A stretch of DNA of 46,545 bases, from the IMG/VR virus record IMGVR_UViG_3300047510_000323, positions 1 through 46,545 of that record. One strand, written 5' to 3'. A program made the translations under genes and the position numbers. This document shows, piece by piece, positions 23,064 to 31,216 of the stretch. Positions within the stretch are counted from its first letter, which is position 1. Every line of letters begins with the position of its first letter. The notes beneath the pieces are model-generated. The model saw only the letters and a program-made list of their open reading frames with translations. It was not told where the DNA came from and ran no database searches. This DNA comes from a virus.

Positions 23064-23830
23064 GTCTCCTTATTGATGCTGATTACATTGTCTACAAAAA
23101 TTGTGCAGCGTGTGAAACTGAAATAGACTTTGGTAACGACGTAATCGTTGTCACAAGTCGATTCAGTGAAGCGCTAGCAGCAGTAGAGAGAGACCTCTAC
23201 AACATAGCTACAGATCTTGGATGCTTTGACGATTCTATTCTGTTTTTTTCTGATTCTACTAACTTTCGTAAATCAATTTATCCAGACTATAAAGGACATC
23301 GAAACAGAAAGAAACCGTGTGGCTACAAAAGGGTCATACAGGCGCTCAAAGAGGCGTTCCAAGTTGTCATCATGCCGACGCTTGAAGCAGACGATGCCTT
23401 AGGTATCTACGCTACTCGTGAAACTGGTCACATCATCTGCTCACCTGATAAGGATATGCGGCAGATCCCTGGTGAGTTGTATGACTTCTCTAATGAGGTA
23501 GTAACAATTACCGAAGAGGAGGGTGATCGCTGGCATCTAATCCAAACAATGGCTGGTGATCAAACTGATGGCTATGCTGGTGTTCCGGGCATTGGTATCA
23601 AGAAAGCGGAAGCTCTCCTTGATAAGCACGGTACATCATGGCAAACAGTAGTTAATGCCTTTGCTGAGAAGGATCTCGCTGAAGACGTTGCGCTACTCAA
23701 TGCACGTCTCGCTAAAATCCTAAGAGCAGAGGACTATGACTTTTCCACTCAACAAATCAAACCATGGGTTCCCACCACCTCCGGTGTTAGAACTGACAAT
23801 GGAACAGCAGTTCAAGATGCGTCAGATTGA
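23060..23830 (+). CDS. 5'-3' exonuclease (T7 gp6-like, FEN family)
   Basis: The 256-residue protein begins at a GTG overlapping the upstream TGA. It shows FEN-type acidic motifs: LLIDADYIVY (about residues 3-12), the LEADDALGIYA block (about 108-118), SPDKDMRQIPG (about 128-138) and GDQTDGYAGVPGIGIKKAE (about 165-183, the helix-hairpin-helix region). It removes RNA primers and degrades host DNA, feeding recombination and nucleotide supply. T7 gp6 is about 300 residues. Confidence 0.88.
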   Translation: MSLLIDADYIVYKNCAACETEIDFGNDVIVVTSRFSEALAAVERDLYNIATDLGCFDDSILFFSDSTNFRKSIYPDYKGHRNRKKPCGYKRVIQALKEAFQVVIMPTLEADDALGIYATRETGHIICSPDKDMRQIPGELYDFSNEVVTITEEEGDRWHLIQTMAGDQTDGYAGVPGIGIKKAEALLDKHGTSWQTVVNAFAEKDLAEDVALLNARLAKILRAEDYDFSTQQIKPWVPTTSGVRTDNGTAVQDASD

Positions 23831-24026
23831 AGACGCCTTGAATCAATCAAAGGGTGAGATAGATGCTATCATCACTCTTTTTATCGCCCTTCAAAAGCAA
23901 TGCTTTATTCTGGGCAACAACGTATCTAATCTCATTAAGAAATGGCCGCCACCGACAAGCACGGACCAGACTACTACCGACGAGGTAATATCCAGGTTTG
24001 GGATTTTATTCGAGACCAAGGATTGA
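23799..24026 (+). CDS. Small hypothetical protein
   Basis: The 75-residue protein starts at 23799 inside the end of the exonuclease gene. An N-terminal helix (MEQQFKMRQIEDALNQSKGE) leads into a hydrophobic IITLFIALQKQCFIL helix and a polar C-terminus. It overlaps the DUF3310 gene by 85 bases. The heavy overlaps on both sides are unusual but typical of this cluster. The function is unknown. Confidence 0.5.
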   Translation: MEQQFKMRQIEDALNQSKGEIDAIITLFIALQKQCFILGNNVSNLIKKWPPPTSTDQTTTDEVISRFGILFETKD

Positions 24027-24244
24027 GTTTCCATCTCGGTAATGCAATCAAATACATCTGCCGAGCTGGCTACAAAGAAAGTAAACGCGACGATCTTCGT
24101 AAAGCTATCCACTACTTGCAAAACGAACTAGAAAATGACATCCTCCACCCTTCTCCAGCAAGCCGTCGAATTCCGGAACGCTTTCCAGGTGAAGAACAGT
24201 ACTACGCCAGCTTCACGGACTATGCAGAGGCGTTTGATCGTTGA
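23942..24244 (+). CDS. DUF3310-type protein (T7 gp1.7-related)
   Basis: The 100-residue protein carries the DUF3310 pattern: a histidine and Tyr-rich start (KHGPDYY), VWDFIRDQGLSFHLGNAIKY and ICRAGYKESKRDDLRKAIHY. The related T7 gp1.7 is a nucleoside monophosphate kinase, but DUF3310 alone has no proven activity here. The C-terminal 35 residues overlap the MazG-like gene by 110 bases and may be less constrained. A nucleotide-metabolism role fits the neighbours. Confidence 0.75.
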   Translation: MAATDKHGPDYYRRGNIQVWDFIRDQGLSFHLGNAIKYICRAGYKESKRDDLRKAIHYLQNELENDILHPSPASRRIPERFPGEEQYYASFTDYAEAFDR

Positions 24245-24515
24245 AGAGTTCAAGGAATTCCTTGATGCTGAAAATCAATTGATCATGGGTCTGACTGTTA
24301 ACGCAGCAGACTGCCTGAAAGAGCTGGCCGATCTTGTCTATGTGTGTTATCAATATGCTGCTAATTTAGGGTGGGATCTTGACGAAGCACTAGACCGTGT
24401 TCATCAGAGTAATATGTCTAAACTCGATGATGACGGTAATCCCATCTACCGTGAAGATGGGAAGGTCTTGAAGGGACCGAACTACCAACCTCCTAACCTT
24501 ACTGATCTTGTTTAA
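24135..24515 (+). CDS. mazG: MazG-like nucleotide pyrophosphohydrolase
   Basis: The 126-residue all-helical protein has the MazG/PRA-PH motifs: a VEEFKEFLDAE helix (about residues 31-41) and LKELADLVYVCYQYAANLGW (about 61-80), supplying Glu and Asp for magnesium binding, then ALDRVHQSNMSKL. It would hydrolyse a nucleoside triphosphate to monophosphate and pyrophosphate. In cyanophages the preferred substrate is debated. It lies directly upstream of ribonucleotide reductase, completing a nucleotide-supply block. Confidence 0.8.
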   Translation: MTSSTLLQQAVEFRNAFQVKNSTTPASRTMQRRLIVEEFKEFLDAENQLIMGLTVNAADCLKELADLVYVCYQYAANLGWDLDEALDRVHQSNMSKLDDDGNPIYREDGKVLKGPNYQPPNLTDLV

Positions 24516-24517
24516 TA

Positions 24518-25909
24518 ATGTCTGAACCCACCGCTGAACTTATCGCACGAACTGGTCGTGTTCAATCTTGGATCGATGACCCCACATCACGCTTGCCTGT
24601 CTCCTGTACCGTCTTCGTCGTGGAAGATGAAATGGAAGGACCCAACGGCATTGAAGCTTCATGGCGTTTCGTCAGCCATGCACTCCGATATGGTGCGGGA
24701 GTGGCTGTCCACCTTAGCAAGTTGCGACCCAAAGGATCTGAAAATGGAAAAGGACTAGTTGCTTCTGGTCCTGTCTCATTTGGAAAGATCTACTCCACCC
24801 TCAATGAAATCCTGAGGCGTGGTGGTGTATACAAAAACGGTGCTGTAGTGTTGCATCTTGATCTCAACCATAACGATATCCTTGAGTTTATTACTGCTGA
24901 CCGCGCTGATCTGCCTTGGGTTAAGCGTTGTGTCAACATCAACAACCATTGGTGGAATACTGCAACGCAAGAAACCAAGGAAGCTCTACTCCAGGGTATT
25001 CGAAAGGGAGATATCTGGCTCAATAAAACTAAGGTTGACAAAGATGGAAATCGCATCCGGGGAAACGTATGTTTGGAAGTCTACTTGCCATCACGGGGTA
25101 CCTGTCTACTTCAACATGTCAACCTCGGCGGATGTGAATTCAATGACATTCAACGTGCATTTGTCAACGGAATGTCCGAGTTGTGCGCCCTACACGGAAA
25201 GACAGATGTTGGGAGTAGCGGAGAGTACCTCCCTTCGGAGACAGATCGCCAAGTCGGTCTCGGACTACTGGGACTTGCCAATCTTCTGAGGCGGTATGGT
25301 GTGACATATGAAGAGTTCGGTAAGGCTCTTGATATGATCAACAATCGTCAACCGATCCGTCGCTCTCCTGCTGCTGAACTGGCACTAGAGATTCAAGCTG
25401 GTATCAATGCAGCAACTGAGATTGCAAAGTCCTATAACATGGATCGTGCCTTTGCTATTGCCCCTACAGCGTCCTGTAGCTATCGCTATAAGGACCGTGA
25501 TGGGTATACCACCTGCCCTGAGATTGCACCTCCTATTGCCCGTCAGGTGGACCGTGATAGCGGTACGTTTGGCGTCCAGAGCTTTGACTACGGTCCGGTT
25601 GAGATCGCGTCTGAAGTTGGCTGGGAGAACTACAAACGAGTTGCGGATGGTATTGTCCGTATGCTCGATAACACGGGTCTTCTTCATGGTTATTCATTCA
25701 ACTCGTGGTCTGACGTGATCACGTATGATGAAGCATTCATTGAGGAGTGGCTGGATAGCCCCCAAACATCTCTTTACTACTCACTCCAAGTGATGGGAGA
25801 CGTTCAGGACAAGTCCAGCGCCTATGCTGCATTGGACGAAGCTGAAGTCGACGATTACCTGGAGTCTATTCTAAATGACCCTGCTCCTGATTGTAATTGC
25901 GGCGAATGA
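24518..25909 (+). CDS. nrdA: Class I ribonucleotide reductase, alpha subunit (compact)
   Basis: The alpha subunit reduces ribonucleotides to deoxyribonucleotides. Seen: the first active-site Cys in LPVSCTVF (about residue 31), the NVCLEV triad of Asn, Cys and Glu (about 183-188), the partner Cys in the following VNLGGC region, a PTASCSYRY phosphate loop, a SLYYSLQV tyrosine pair (about 417-424) and a C-terminal CNCG redox tail. The tyrosine pair and the neighbouring beta-subunit gene indicate class I. At 463 residues it is far shorter than the E. coli enzyme (761) and lacks an N-terminal ATP-cone, so allosteric activity control is probably absent. Confidence 0.85.
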   Translation: MSEPTAELIARTGRVQSWIDDPTSRLPVSCTVFVVEDEMEGPNGIEASWRFVSHALRYGAGVAVHLSKLRPKGSENGKGLVASGPVSFGKIYSTLNEILRRGGVYKNGAVVLHLDLNHNDILEFITADRADLPWVKRCVNINNHWWNTATQETKEALLQGIRKGDIWLNKTKVDKDGNRIRGNVCLEVYLPSRGTCLLQHVNLGGCEFNDIQRAFVNGMSELCALHGKTDVGSSGEYLPSETDRQVGLGLLGLANLLRRYGVTYEEFGKALDMINNRQPIRRSPAAELALEIQAGINAATEIAKSYNMDRAFAIAPTASCSYRYKDRDGYTTCPEIAPPIARQVDRDSGTFGVQSFDYGPVEIASEVGWENYKRVADGIVRMLDNTGLLHGYSFNSWSDVITYDEAFIEEWLDSPQTSLYYSLQVMGDVQDKSSAYAALDEAEVDDYLESILNDPAPDCNCGE

Positions 25910-26619
25910 ACCCTTATCAAAAACTACAACAACGTAAACGTACTTGGTCTCCTGTTCAAACTACAGCAGGTAAACTTAAAGAAGGTGCTGAAGAAGCAAT
26001 CTACCGTGCCCTTGCAATGCGGCACATGGAACTCCCCGTTGGTGGCTTCATTCAAGACGCCCTTAGTGAGATTCCAGCTCTATCGGCAGACCTGCTCCGA
26101 TCTAATGTCAAAGACGAAGAGAACCACGACCTGGCTCTCGGCTACATTGCCAATGCTATCGGGGTTGATTCTAAGGCTGAAGAAGAAGCCAAGAGAATTC
26201 GATCTGCGTGGGAAGCGCATCCTGATCACACAGTCCTCAAAGCGCTGGTTGCCGAGCGTGCAATTTTCTTCGTTCTACTCCCGTTCTTTCGATTTAATGG
26301 TGACGCTGGTCTCAGAACCGTAAGCGCCGATATCTCCCGTGATGAACAAGTTCACGTTGCTGCCAATAGCCTTGTTTGTCGTGAGTTGGGGCTTAGTGTC
26401 TCTCCTTCTCTTGATAAACTCCGTAAGGCAACTATCAATTGGGTAATGACACCTCTGAAAGCGTCACATCCCGATAAATATTTGAGCAAAAAATTTTGGC
26501 TAGATGCTAGTGATCGTCTGATGTACGAAGGTAAGGCACCCGAACTTTCTGACACCAAGCGAGCACGTATGCCTGCATTCTTTGAACACGCTAACCCTAA
26601 CCTCCCACAATATGCCTAG
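25906..26619 (+). CDS. nrdB: Ribonucleotide reductase beta subunit-like di-metal protein
   Basis: The 237-residue helical protein starts at an ATGA overlap with nrdA. Ferritin-like metal ligands are visible: a Glu in EGAEEAIYRA (about 26-35), ExxH in EENH (about 72-75), a Glu in VAERAIFF (about 117) and ExxH in EQVH (about 147-150). The beta subunit supplies the radical to NrdA. In E. coli the radical Tyr lies four residues after the first ExxH histidine; here that position is Leu, so a Tyr-free cofactor such as Mn/Fe or Mn2 is suggested. It is shorter than usual R2 proteins (320-375). Confidence 0.75.
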   Translation: MNPYQKLQQRKRTWSPVQTTAGKLKEGAEEAIYRALAMRHMELPVGGFIQDALSEIPALSADLLRSNVKDEENHDLALGYIANAIGVDSKAEEEAKRIRSAWEAHPDHTVLKALVAERAIFFVLLPFFRFNGDAGLRTVSADISRDEQVHVAANSLVCRELGLSVSPSLDKLRKATINWVMTPLKASHPDKYLSKKFWLDASDRLMYEGKAPELSDTKRARMPAFFEHANPNLPQYA

Positions 26620-26806
26620 TGTTGTAATGAACATGCTGGAGACACATGGTCTTCAGTTTAATTCATTGTTGGCTAAATTGGAAGAGAACTTTCCACCTGT
26701 TAATCCCCACCCGGATGATTCACCCAATCTAATCATGTACCGCTCTGGCCAACGTTCTGTGGTCGAGTGGATTCAACACCACATCAACGAAGAGAACAAT
26801 GGCTAA
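26612..26806 (+). CDS. Small hypothetical protein
   Basis: The 64-residue acidic protein starts inside the last codons of the beta subunit gene and overlaps the next gene by eight bases. It contains LETHGLQFNSLLAKLEENFP and a HPDDSPNLIMYRSGQRSVV segment. It marks the change from nucleotide metabolism to head genes. No family is recognised. Confidence 0.55.
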   Translation: MPSVVMNMLETHGLQFNSLLAKLEENFPPVNPHPDDSPNLIMYRSGQRSVVEWIQHHINEENNG

Positions 26807-27656
26807 AGACAAGAACAAAGGTGGCGGCCTCGGTGCTGCAGTACGGCAAGTTGGCACTAACCTAAGTGCTAAGGAAACGATGCAGATTGCTAAGCAAACC
26901 GGAGCTAGTGCTGCACAGATCTTTGCTAAAGCTCAACAGCAAGGGGTTGGTATTGGTTCCGCTGCTATCAACAAATTCAATGCTGGTAAGCTTGGCACTA
27001 ACTTCACTACTCAGGTGCAAGGTCCTTATGGTATCAGCTACAACCCCCGTGCCGACGCTAAGACTACCCAAGCACTGAATCAGCTTGGTGCTATCCGTAA
27101 CCTGCGGATGCAACCTGGCACTAGCTACATGGGTTATAGCACAACTGCTACCCCCACTCAAACTCAATACAATCCGATTGTCCTTCCTAAGGAACTGCTG
27201 CGTACGATGGGTATTGGTGGTGGGCAGATTGCTGCTGGTCCGTACGACAACATGAACATTCCGTTTACTGGTCAAGCCGCTGGCGGTGGTCCTCTTGGTG
27301 GTCCTATTGCACCACAGCAACAGACCACTAGTGATGGGATGAACGAAGAACCGTTTGACTTCAAGTCTTACATTGACGAGTTGATGACTGGCTTCAGTGC
27401 TACACAACGTGCTGATATGGAAGACATGCTGAGTGGCATTGATACTCGATTCAATGAACTCAGTTCACAGATTGGTGGCGGTGCTGCCAACCGTCTACAG
27501 GCATTGGGTAAGTCCTATGCTGATACTATTCGTGCTCAGCAGCGTCAACGCAAAGGTCGTAAGGAGTATCGTCGTGGTATGAGTCCTTCTCCCATGGCAC
27601 AATCTGCAGGTAATGCACTTGCTATTGGCTCTCTTGGTGGAGGCCTGACCCTGTAA
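26799..27656 (+). CDS. Structural protein upstream of the portal
   Basis: The 285-residue protein has a Lys/Gly-rich start (MAKDKNKGGGLGAAVRQVG), a long Gly/Gln/Ala/Thr-rich middle of low complexity, an acidic helical segment near residues 185-220 (SYIDELMTGFSATQRADMED) and a basic C-terminal helix (RAQQRQRKGRKEYRRGM). Position directly before the portal matches T7 genes 6.7-7.3, which encode virion proteins. I infer a head or tail-adaptor virion component. The stop overlaps the portal ATG. Confidence 0.6.
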   Translation: MAKDKNKGGGLGAAVRQVGTNLSAKETMQIAKQTGASAAQIFAKAQQQGVGIGSAAINKFNAGKLGTNFTTQVQGPYGISYNPRADAKTTQALNQLGAIRNLRMQPGTSYMGYSTTATPTQTQYNPIVLPKELLRTMGIGGGQIAAGPYDNMNIPFTGQAAGGGPLGGPIAPQQQTTSDGMNEEPFDFKSYIDELMTGFSATQRADMEDMLSGIDTRFNELSSQIGGGAANRLQALGKSYADTIRAQQRQRKGRKEYRRGMSPSPMAQSAGNALAIGSLGGGLTL

Positions 27657-29212
27657 TGTCAGCTAAAGAACGGTATGATTTCCTGTATGGTGATCGCACA
27701 CAATATCTAAACATTGCACGTAGGGCAGCTGATCTCACCTTGCCTTACCTGATCCGTGATGATGAAGAGGATTACAAATCTGCTAGACCGCTGCCATCTC
27801 CTTGGCAATCCGTCGGTGCTAAAGGTGTCGTAACTCTATCTTCCAAGCTGATGCTTGCATTGCTCCCTCCTCAAACTAGCTTCTTTAAGCTACAAGTGGA
27901 TGAGACAATGCTTGGTCAGGATTATGGACCGGGTATCAAATCAGAACTTGATCTTGCTTTTGCTAAGATCGAACGTACTATCATGGAATCCATCGCTGCT
28001 AGTGATGATCGAGTGGTAGTCCACCAGGCACTTAAGCATTTGGTGGTAGCGGGTAACGCTCTGATTTACATGGGTAAGGAAGGTCTTCGACTGTATCCCT
28101 TGAATCGTTATGTTATAGATAGAGATGGTGATGGTAACGTCATTGAAATCGTAACCAAGGAACGTGTCTCTCGGAAGCTTCTTGAAGATGTTCTCCCGAA
28201 GTCTAAGCCAAATGAAGTTGGTATCGATAAGCGAGGCAGTCGTGATGAGGTAGATATCTACACACACGTACGTCGTGATAACAACCGTTATGTTTGGCAT
28301 CAAGAGGTAGAAGATATTGTACTTCCTAAATCATTTGGTAAAGCACCTGTCGATGCTAACCCCTGGCTGGCTCTACGGTTTAACACTGTAGATGGTGAGA
28401 TGTACGGACGTGGCCGCGTAGAAGAGTTCATCGGAGATCTACGGTCTCTTGAAGCACTCTCTCAGGCACTCGTAGAAGGCTCTGCAGCAGCCGCTAAGGT
28501 TGTCTTCGTGGTATCCCCATCAAGCACCACTAAACCCCAGACGCTGGCCGCTGCAGGCAACGGTGCGATCGTTCAAGGTAGGCCTGATGACATTGGTGTT
28601 GTTCAGGTAGGTAAGACTGCTGACTTCCGCACTGCCTATGAGATGGCATTGCAACTTGAACGCCGCATCTCTGATGCCTTCCTTATCCTTAATGTACGAC
28701 AGTCGGAACGAACAACTGCTGAAGAAGTTCGGATGACTCAACTTGAACTGGAACAACAACTTGGTGGACTATTCTCCATGTTGACTGTTGACTTCCTGGT
28801 TCCTTATTTGAACCGTAAGTTGGCTGTGTTCCAGAAGACTGGTGAGATCCCACGTATCCCCAAAGGTATTGTTAAGCCTACAATTGTGGCTGGTATCAAT
28901 GCACTTGGTCGTGGTCAAGATCGTGAAAGCCTTAGTGCTTTCCTGATGACCATTTCTCAAACAATGGGTCCTAATGCTATCCAATCCTTTGTTAACCCTG
29001 AAGAGGTTATCAAACGTCTGGCTGCAGCACAAGGTATCGATGTACTGAACCTTGTGAAATCAATGCAGGATGTTCAAGCAGAACAAGCACAAGCTATGCA
29101 GCAACAACAACAATTGGAGCTGGTTAAACAAGCTGGTCAGTTTGCATCTGCTCCTGCTAATGACCCATCTAAATATCCACAACCAAATGAGCAACCAAAC
29201 CCCCAACCGTAA
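27656..29212 (+). CDS. Portal protein / head-tail connector (T7 gp8-like)
   Basis: This 518-residue protein forms the dodecameric ring through which DNA enters and leaves the capsid. The start MSAKERYDFLYGDRTQYLNI and the SKLMLALLPPQTSFFKLQVD segment are characteristic of T7 gp8-type portals. Others are a helical stem region (ISDAFLILNVRQSERTTAEE) and a Gln-rich C-terminal tail. T7 gp8 is 536 residues. The location between the small virion gene and the scaffold is as in T7. Confidence 0.92.
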   Translation: MSAKERYDFLYGDRTQYLNIARRAADLTLPYLIRDDEEDYKSARPLPSPWQSVGAKGVVTLSSKLMLALLPPQTSFFKLQVDETMLGQDYGPGIKSELDLAFAKIERTIMESIAASDDRVVVHQALKHLVVAGNALIYMGKEGLRLYPLNRYVIDRDGDGNVIEIVTKERVSRKLLEDVLPKSKPNEVGIDKRGSRDEVDIYTHVRRDNNRYVWHQEVEDIVLPKSFGKAPVDANPWLALRFNTVDGEMYGRGRVEEFIGDLRSLEALSQALVEGSAAAAKVVFVVSPSSTTKPQTLAAAGNGAIVQGRPDDIGVVQVGKTADFRTAYEMALQLERRISDAFLILNVRQSERTTAEEVRMTQLELEQQLGGLFSMLTVDFLVPYLNRKLAVFQKTGEIPRIPKGIVKPTIVAGINALGRGQDRESLSAFLMTISQTMGPNAIQSFVNPEEVIKRLAAAQGIDVLNLVKSMQDVQAEQAQAMQQQQQLELVKQAGQFASAPANDPSKYPQPNEQPNPQP

Positions 29213-29438
29213 TACCCGGCGCAAGCCGACTCAGGAAGAAGCAGAACGTGATGTTCGTGAAGTAGTCCATCCACCTACTGAAAAACCTGTACTTAAGGTA
29301 GAGACACCTAAACCAAATAAGTACGAACCTAAGGTCAAGCTAGGTACACCTACGCTTGGTCGTTCACCCAACTATGTAACTAAAGTTGGTCTCGGAAATC
29401 TTGAAGTAACTACTGCACATGGCAACCCTGACGTATGA
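29187..29438 (+). CDS. Small Pro/Lys-rich protein between portal and scaffold
   Basis: The 83-residue protein starts inside the end of the portal gene and overlaps the scaffold gene by 20 bases. It is disordered-looking and rich in Pro, Lys and Thr, with repeated KPxxxKVxxP-like segments (EKPVLKVETPKPNKYEPKVK). It could be a minor virion or assembly protein. No family is recognised. Confidence 0.55.
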   Translation: MSNQTPNRNTRRKPTQEEAERDVREVVHPPTEKPVLKVETPKPNKYEPKVKLGTPTLGRSPNYVTKVGLGNLEVTTAHGNPDV

Positions 29439-30192
29439 TCCCACCCCTGCGGATCAACCTGAGTTCAATGAAGCGGAACAGGAAGCTCTTGCCATTGGAG
29501 AGGCTGCTGCTGCCGAACAGCAACAGCTTCTCGCTGGTAAGTTTAAAGATGCTGAAGCTCTGGAAAAAGCTTATCTTGAACTCCAATCCAAACTAGGTTC
29601 AAAGAAGAACGAATCCTCGGAAGAGGAACAAGTAGCTGAACCTGAAGAAGAAGTAGACGAAGAAGATACTTCTGCTAATATCCTTGATGTATTGTGGGAA
29701 GAAGTACAGGCAGGTAACCTGTCTGATAGCACTAAGGAACAGCTGTCTAAAATGAACACAGCTGACCTTGCTGCTGAATACCTCAAGTATCGTAAGGAAG
29801 TCGAAGAGAATAGCACCCAAGATTACGACATTACTGATGAGCAAGTTGCTGATCTGCGTAAGATTGCTGGTGGTGATGAAGGTTACCAAGACATGATTGC
29901 TTGGGCATCCGAGAATCTCTCCAAAGAGGAAGTGCAGATGTATGATAACGTGATTGCCGGTGGTAATTACGATGCTATTACATTTGCAGTTCATGCACTG
30001 AAATCTAGGTACACTGAAGCTATGGGAATCGAAGGTCAATTGTTTAAGGGTAAACCTGCTAGTTCCACAAAGGATGTTTTCCGCTCTCAAGCTGAAGTGG
30101 TTTCTGCAATGGCAGACCCACGTTACGATAAAGACCCTGCATATCGTCAGGATGTCTTCGCTAAACTTGAACGCTCTAACATCCAATACTAA
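29419..30192 (+). CDS. Capsid assembly scaffold protein (T7 gp9-like)
   Basis: The 257-residue protein is very acidic and helical, with a Glu-rich run (SSEEEQVAEPEEEVDEEDTS, about residues 73-92) and a basic C-terminal region near KLERSNIQY. These are typical of podovirus scaffolds that organise the coat protein and leave before packaging. It lies between portal and capsid genes, but here the photosynthesis cargo is inserted before the capsid. Its stop overlaps the hli start. Confidence 0.88.
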   Translation: MATLTYDPTPADQPEFNEAEQEALAIGEAAAAEQQQLLAGKFKDAEALEKAYLELQSKLGSKKNESSEEEQVAEPEEEVDEEDTSANILDVLWEEVQAGNLSDSTKEQLSKMNTADLAAEYLKYRKEVEENSTQDYDITDEQVADLRKIAGGDEGYQDMIAWASENLSKEEVQMYDNVIAGGNYDAITFAVHALKSRYTEAMGIEGQLFKGKPASSTKDVFRSQAEVVSAMADPRYDKDPAYRQDVFAKLERSNIQY

Positions 30193-30362
30193 TGCCTGAT
30201 AACATCTTCGCTAAAGAACCTATCATGTACACTGACAAAGATTACACCGTGCCCCATAACGAACGTGCTGAACTCCTCAACGGTCGCCTTGCTATGCTTG
30301 GCTTTGTGGCTGCTATTGGCGCTTATGTCATGAGCGGTCAGATCATTCCTGGAGTATTCTGA
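30192..30362 (+). CDS. hli: High-light-inducible protein (Hli)
   Basis: The 56-residue protein contains the chlorophyll-binding helix signature of the Hli/light-harvesting family: [20 protein letters not shown] with the conserved Glu, Asn and Arg, then a single membrane span. Hli proteins sit in the thylakoid membrane and protect photosystem II from excess light. As an auxiliary metabolic gene it helps keep photosynthesis going during infection. It overlaps the scaffold stop by one base, so it is part of the late structural operon. Confidence 0.93.
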   Translation: MPDNIFAKEPIMYTDKDYTVPHNERAELLNGRLAMLGFVAAIGAYVMSGQIIPGVF

Positions 30363-30499
30363 TGCCTCTTAAAAAGGGTTCGTCTGATAAGACTGTATCC
30401 GCTAATATCCGTAAGATGAAAGGAGAGGGTTACCCTCAAAAGCAAGCTGTAGCCATCGCTTTGGATAAAGCTGGTAAGGCTAAGAAAAAGAAGAAGTGA
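30362..30499 (+). CDS. Tiny Lys-rich protein
   Basis: The 45-residue protein ([20 protein letters not shown], then [18 protein letters not shown] and a Lys-only tail) is a type of short basic phage protein that I have seen in many marine phages. Its function is unknown to me. The TGATG overlap with hli shows coupling. It may bind nucleic acid in the virion or host. Confidence 0.7.
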   Translation: MPLKKGSSDKTVSANIRKMKGEGYPQKQAVAIALDKAGKAKKKKK

Positions 30500-30505
30500 C
30501 CACTA

Positions 30506-30548
30506 GAGGTTCAGCCCCTAGCGCGTAGTGCTGAGCCTCATTAATGAG
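30506..30548 (+). terminator. Hairpin plus palindrome after hli
   Basis: GAGGTTCAGC (30506-30515) pairs with GCTGAGCCTC (30530-30539), 10 bp including one G-T pair, with CTA/TAG pairing in the loop. The 12-bp palindrome CTCATTAATGAG (30537-30548) overlaps its right arm. A terminator or RNA-processing site is likely, separating head genes from the RlpA-psbA group. No strong T-run follows. Confidence 0.5.
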
Positions 30549-30583
30549 TAGATGGAAATATAAACGTTCCTTGCTATCTTATT

Positions 30584-30880
30584 ATGATTCCTCTTCTAAC
30601 AACTCTGTCGGTGATTAGTTCGTGGTATGGTCCTGGCTTTGAAGGCCGCCTTACTGCTAATGGATCCCGATACAATCAACACGGCCTTACTGCTGCTCAT
30701 AAGACACTCCCGTTTGGAACACGCCTTCGTGTTTGTTTCCAACGATGTGCCGTAGTGACGGTCACTGATCGCGGACCCTACATTCATGGTAGGGAAGTTG
30801 ATCTCAGTAAAGGTGCGGCTGATGCTATCGGTCTTACCGCCTCTGGTGTTGGACGAGTCCAAGTAACACGACTCAACTAA
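30584..30880 (+). CDS. RlpA-like double-psi beta-barrel protein
   Basis: The 98-residue protein matches the RlpA core: SSWYGPGFEGRLTANGSRYN, LTAAHKTLPFGTRLRV and VTDRGPYIHGREVDLSKGAA. RlpA is a peptidoglycan lytic transglycosylase or glycan-binding protein. The usual TANGExFD pattern is TANGSRYN here, so the acidic residues thought to act in catalysis are replaced, while the His of AAH and the Asp of DRGP remain. A short hydrophobic start (MIPLLTTLSVISS) could be a truncated signal peptide. It lies between hli and psbA, an unusual place for a cell-wall protein, so host origin is likely. Confidence 0.8.
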   Translation: MIPLLTTLSVISSWYGPGFEGRLTANGSRYNQHGLTAAHKTLPFGTRLRVCFQRCAVVTVTDRGPYIHGREVDLSKGAADAIGLTASGVGRVQVTRLN

Positions 30881-30886
30881 CTACAC

Positions 30887-31216
30887 ATGACTATGACAAC
30901 CGAATGGTTGGCTGGACTCTTCGAAGGTGAAGGGTCCGTTTATTTTGACAAATCAAATAAACAGTGGCGTATGAAACTGAAGATGACGGATGAAGATGTT
31001 GTCTCTCGGTTTCATCAAGGTGCTGGTGTAGGTAAGGTCTACTATGAACCGAATAAGAACCTTAAACCAGCTTGGAATTGGGTACTGTTTCGGCAATCAG
31101 AAGTGAAAGCTTTTCTAATCCGACTCCTGCCTTTCCTCGGTAACCGCCGAGCATGTAAAACTCTTGACGCCTTGGACTACTTCGATGGTTGCTACAATTG
31201 CACAGCGCCCAACTAA
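30887..31216 (+). CDS. LAGLIDADG-type homing endonuclease-like protein
   Basis: The 109-residue protein contains one LAGLIDADG-class motif as [14 protein letters not shown] (about residues 7-20), with the acidic Glu of the catalytic helix, and a [16 protein letters not shown] segment like the later part of the fold. Single-motif members act as homodimers. At 109 residues it is short and might be reduced. Its last 32 bases overlap the start of psbA. Cyanophage psbA genes elsewhere carry introns and homing endonucleases, so a link to psbA mobility is plausible. No intron is seen. Confidence 0.7.
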   Translation: MTMTTEWLAGLFEGEGSVYFDKSNKQWRMKLKMTDEDVVSRFHQGAGVGKVYYEPNKNLKPAWNWVLFRQSEVKAFLIRLLPFLGNRRACKTLDALDYFDGCYNCTAPN

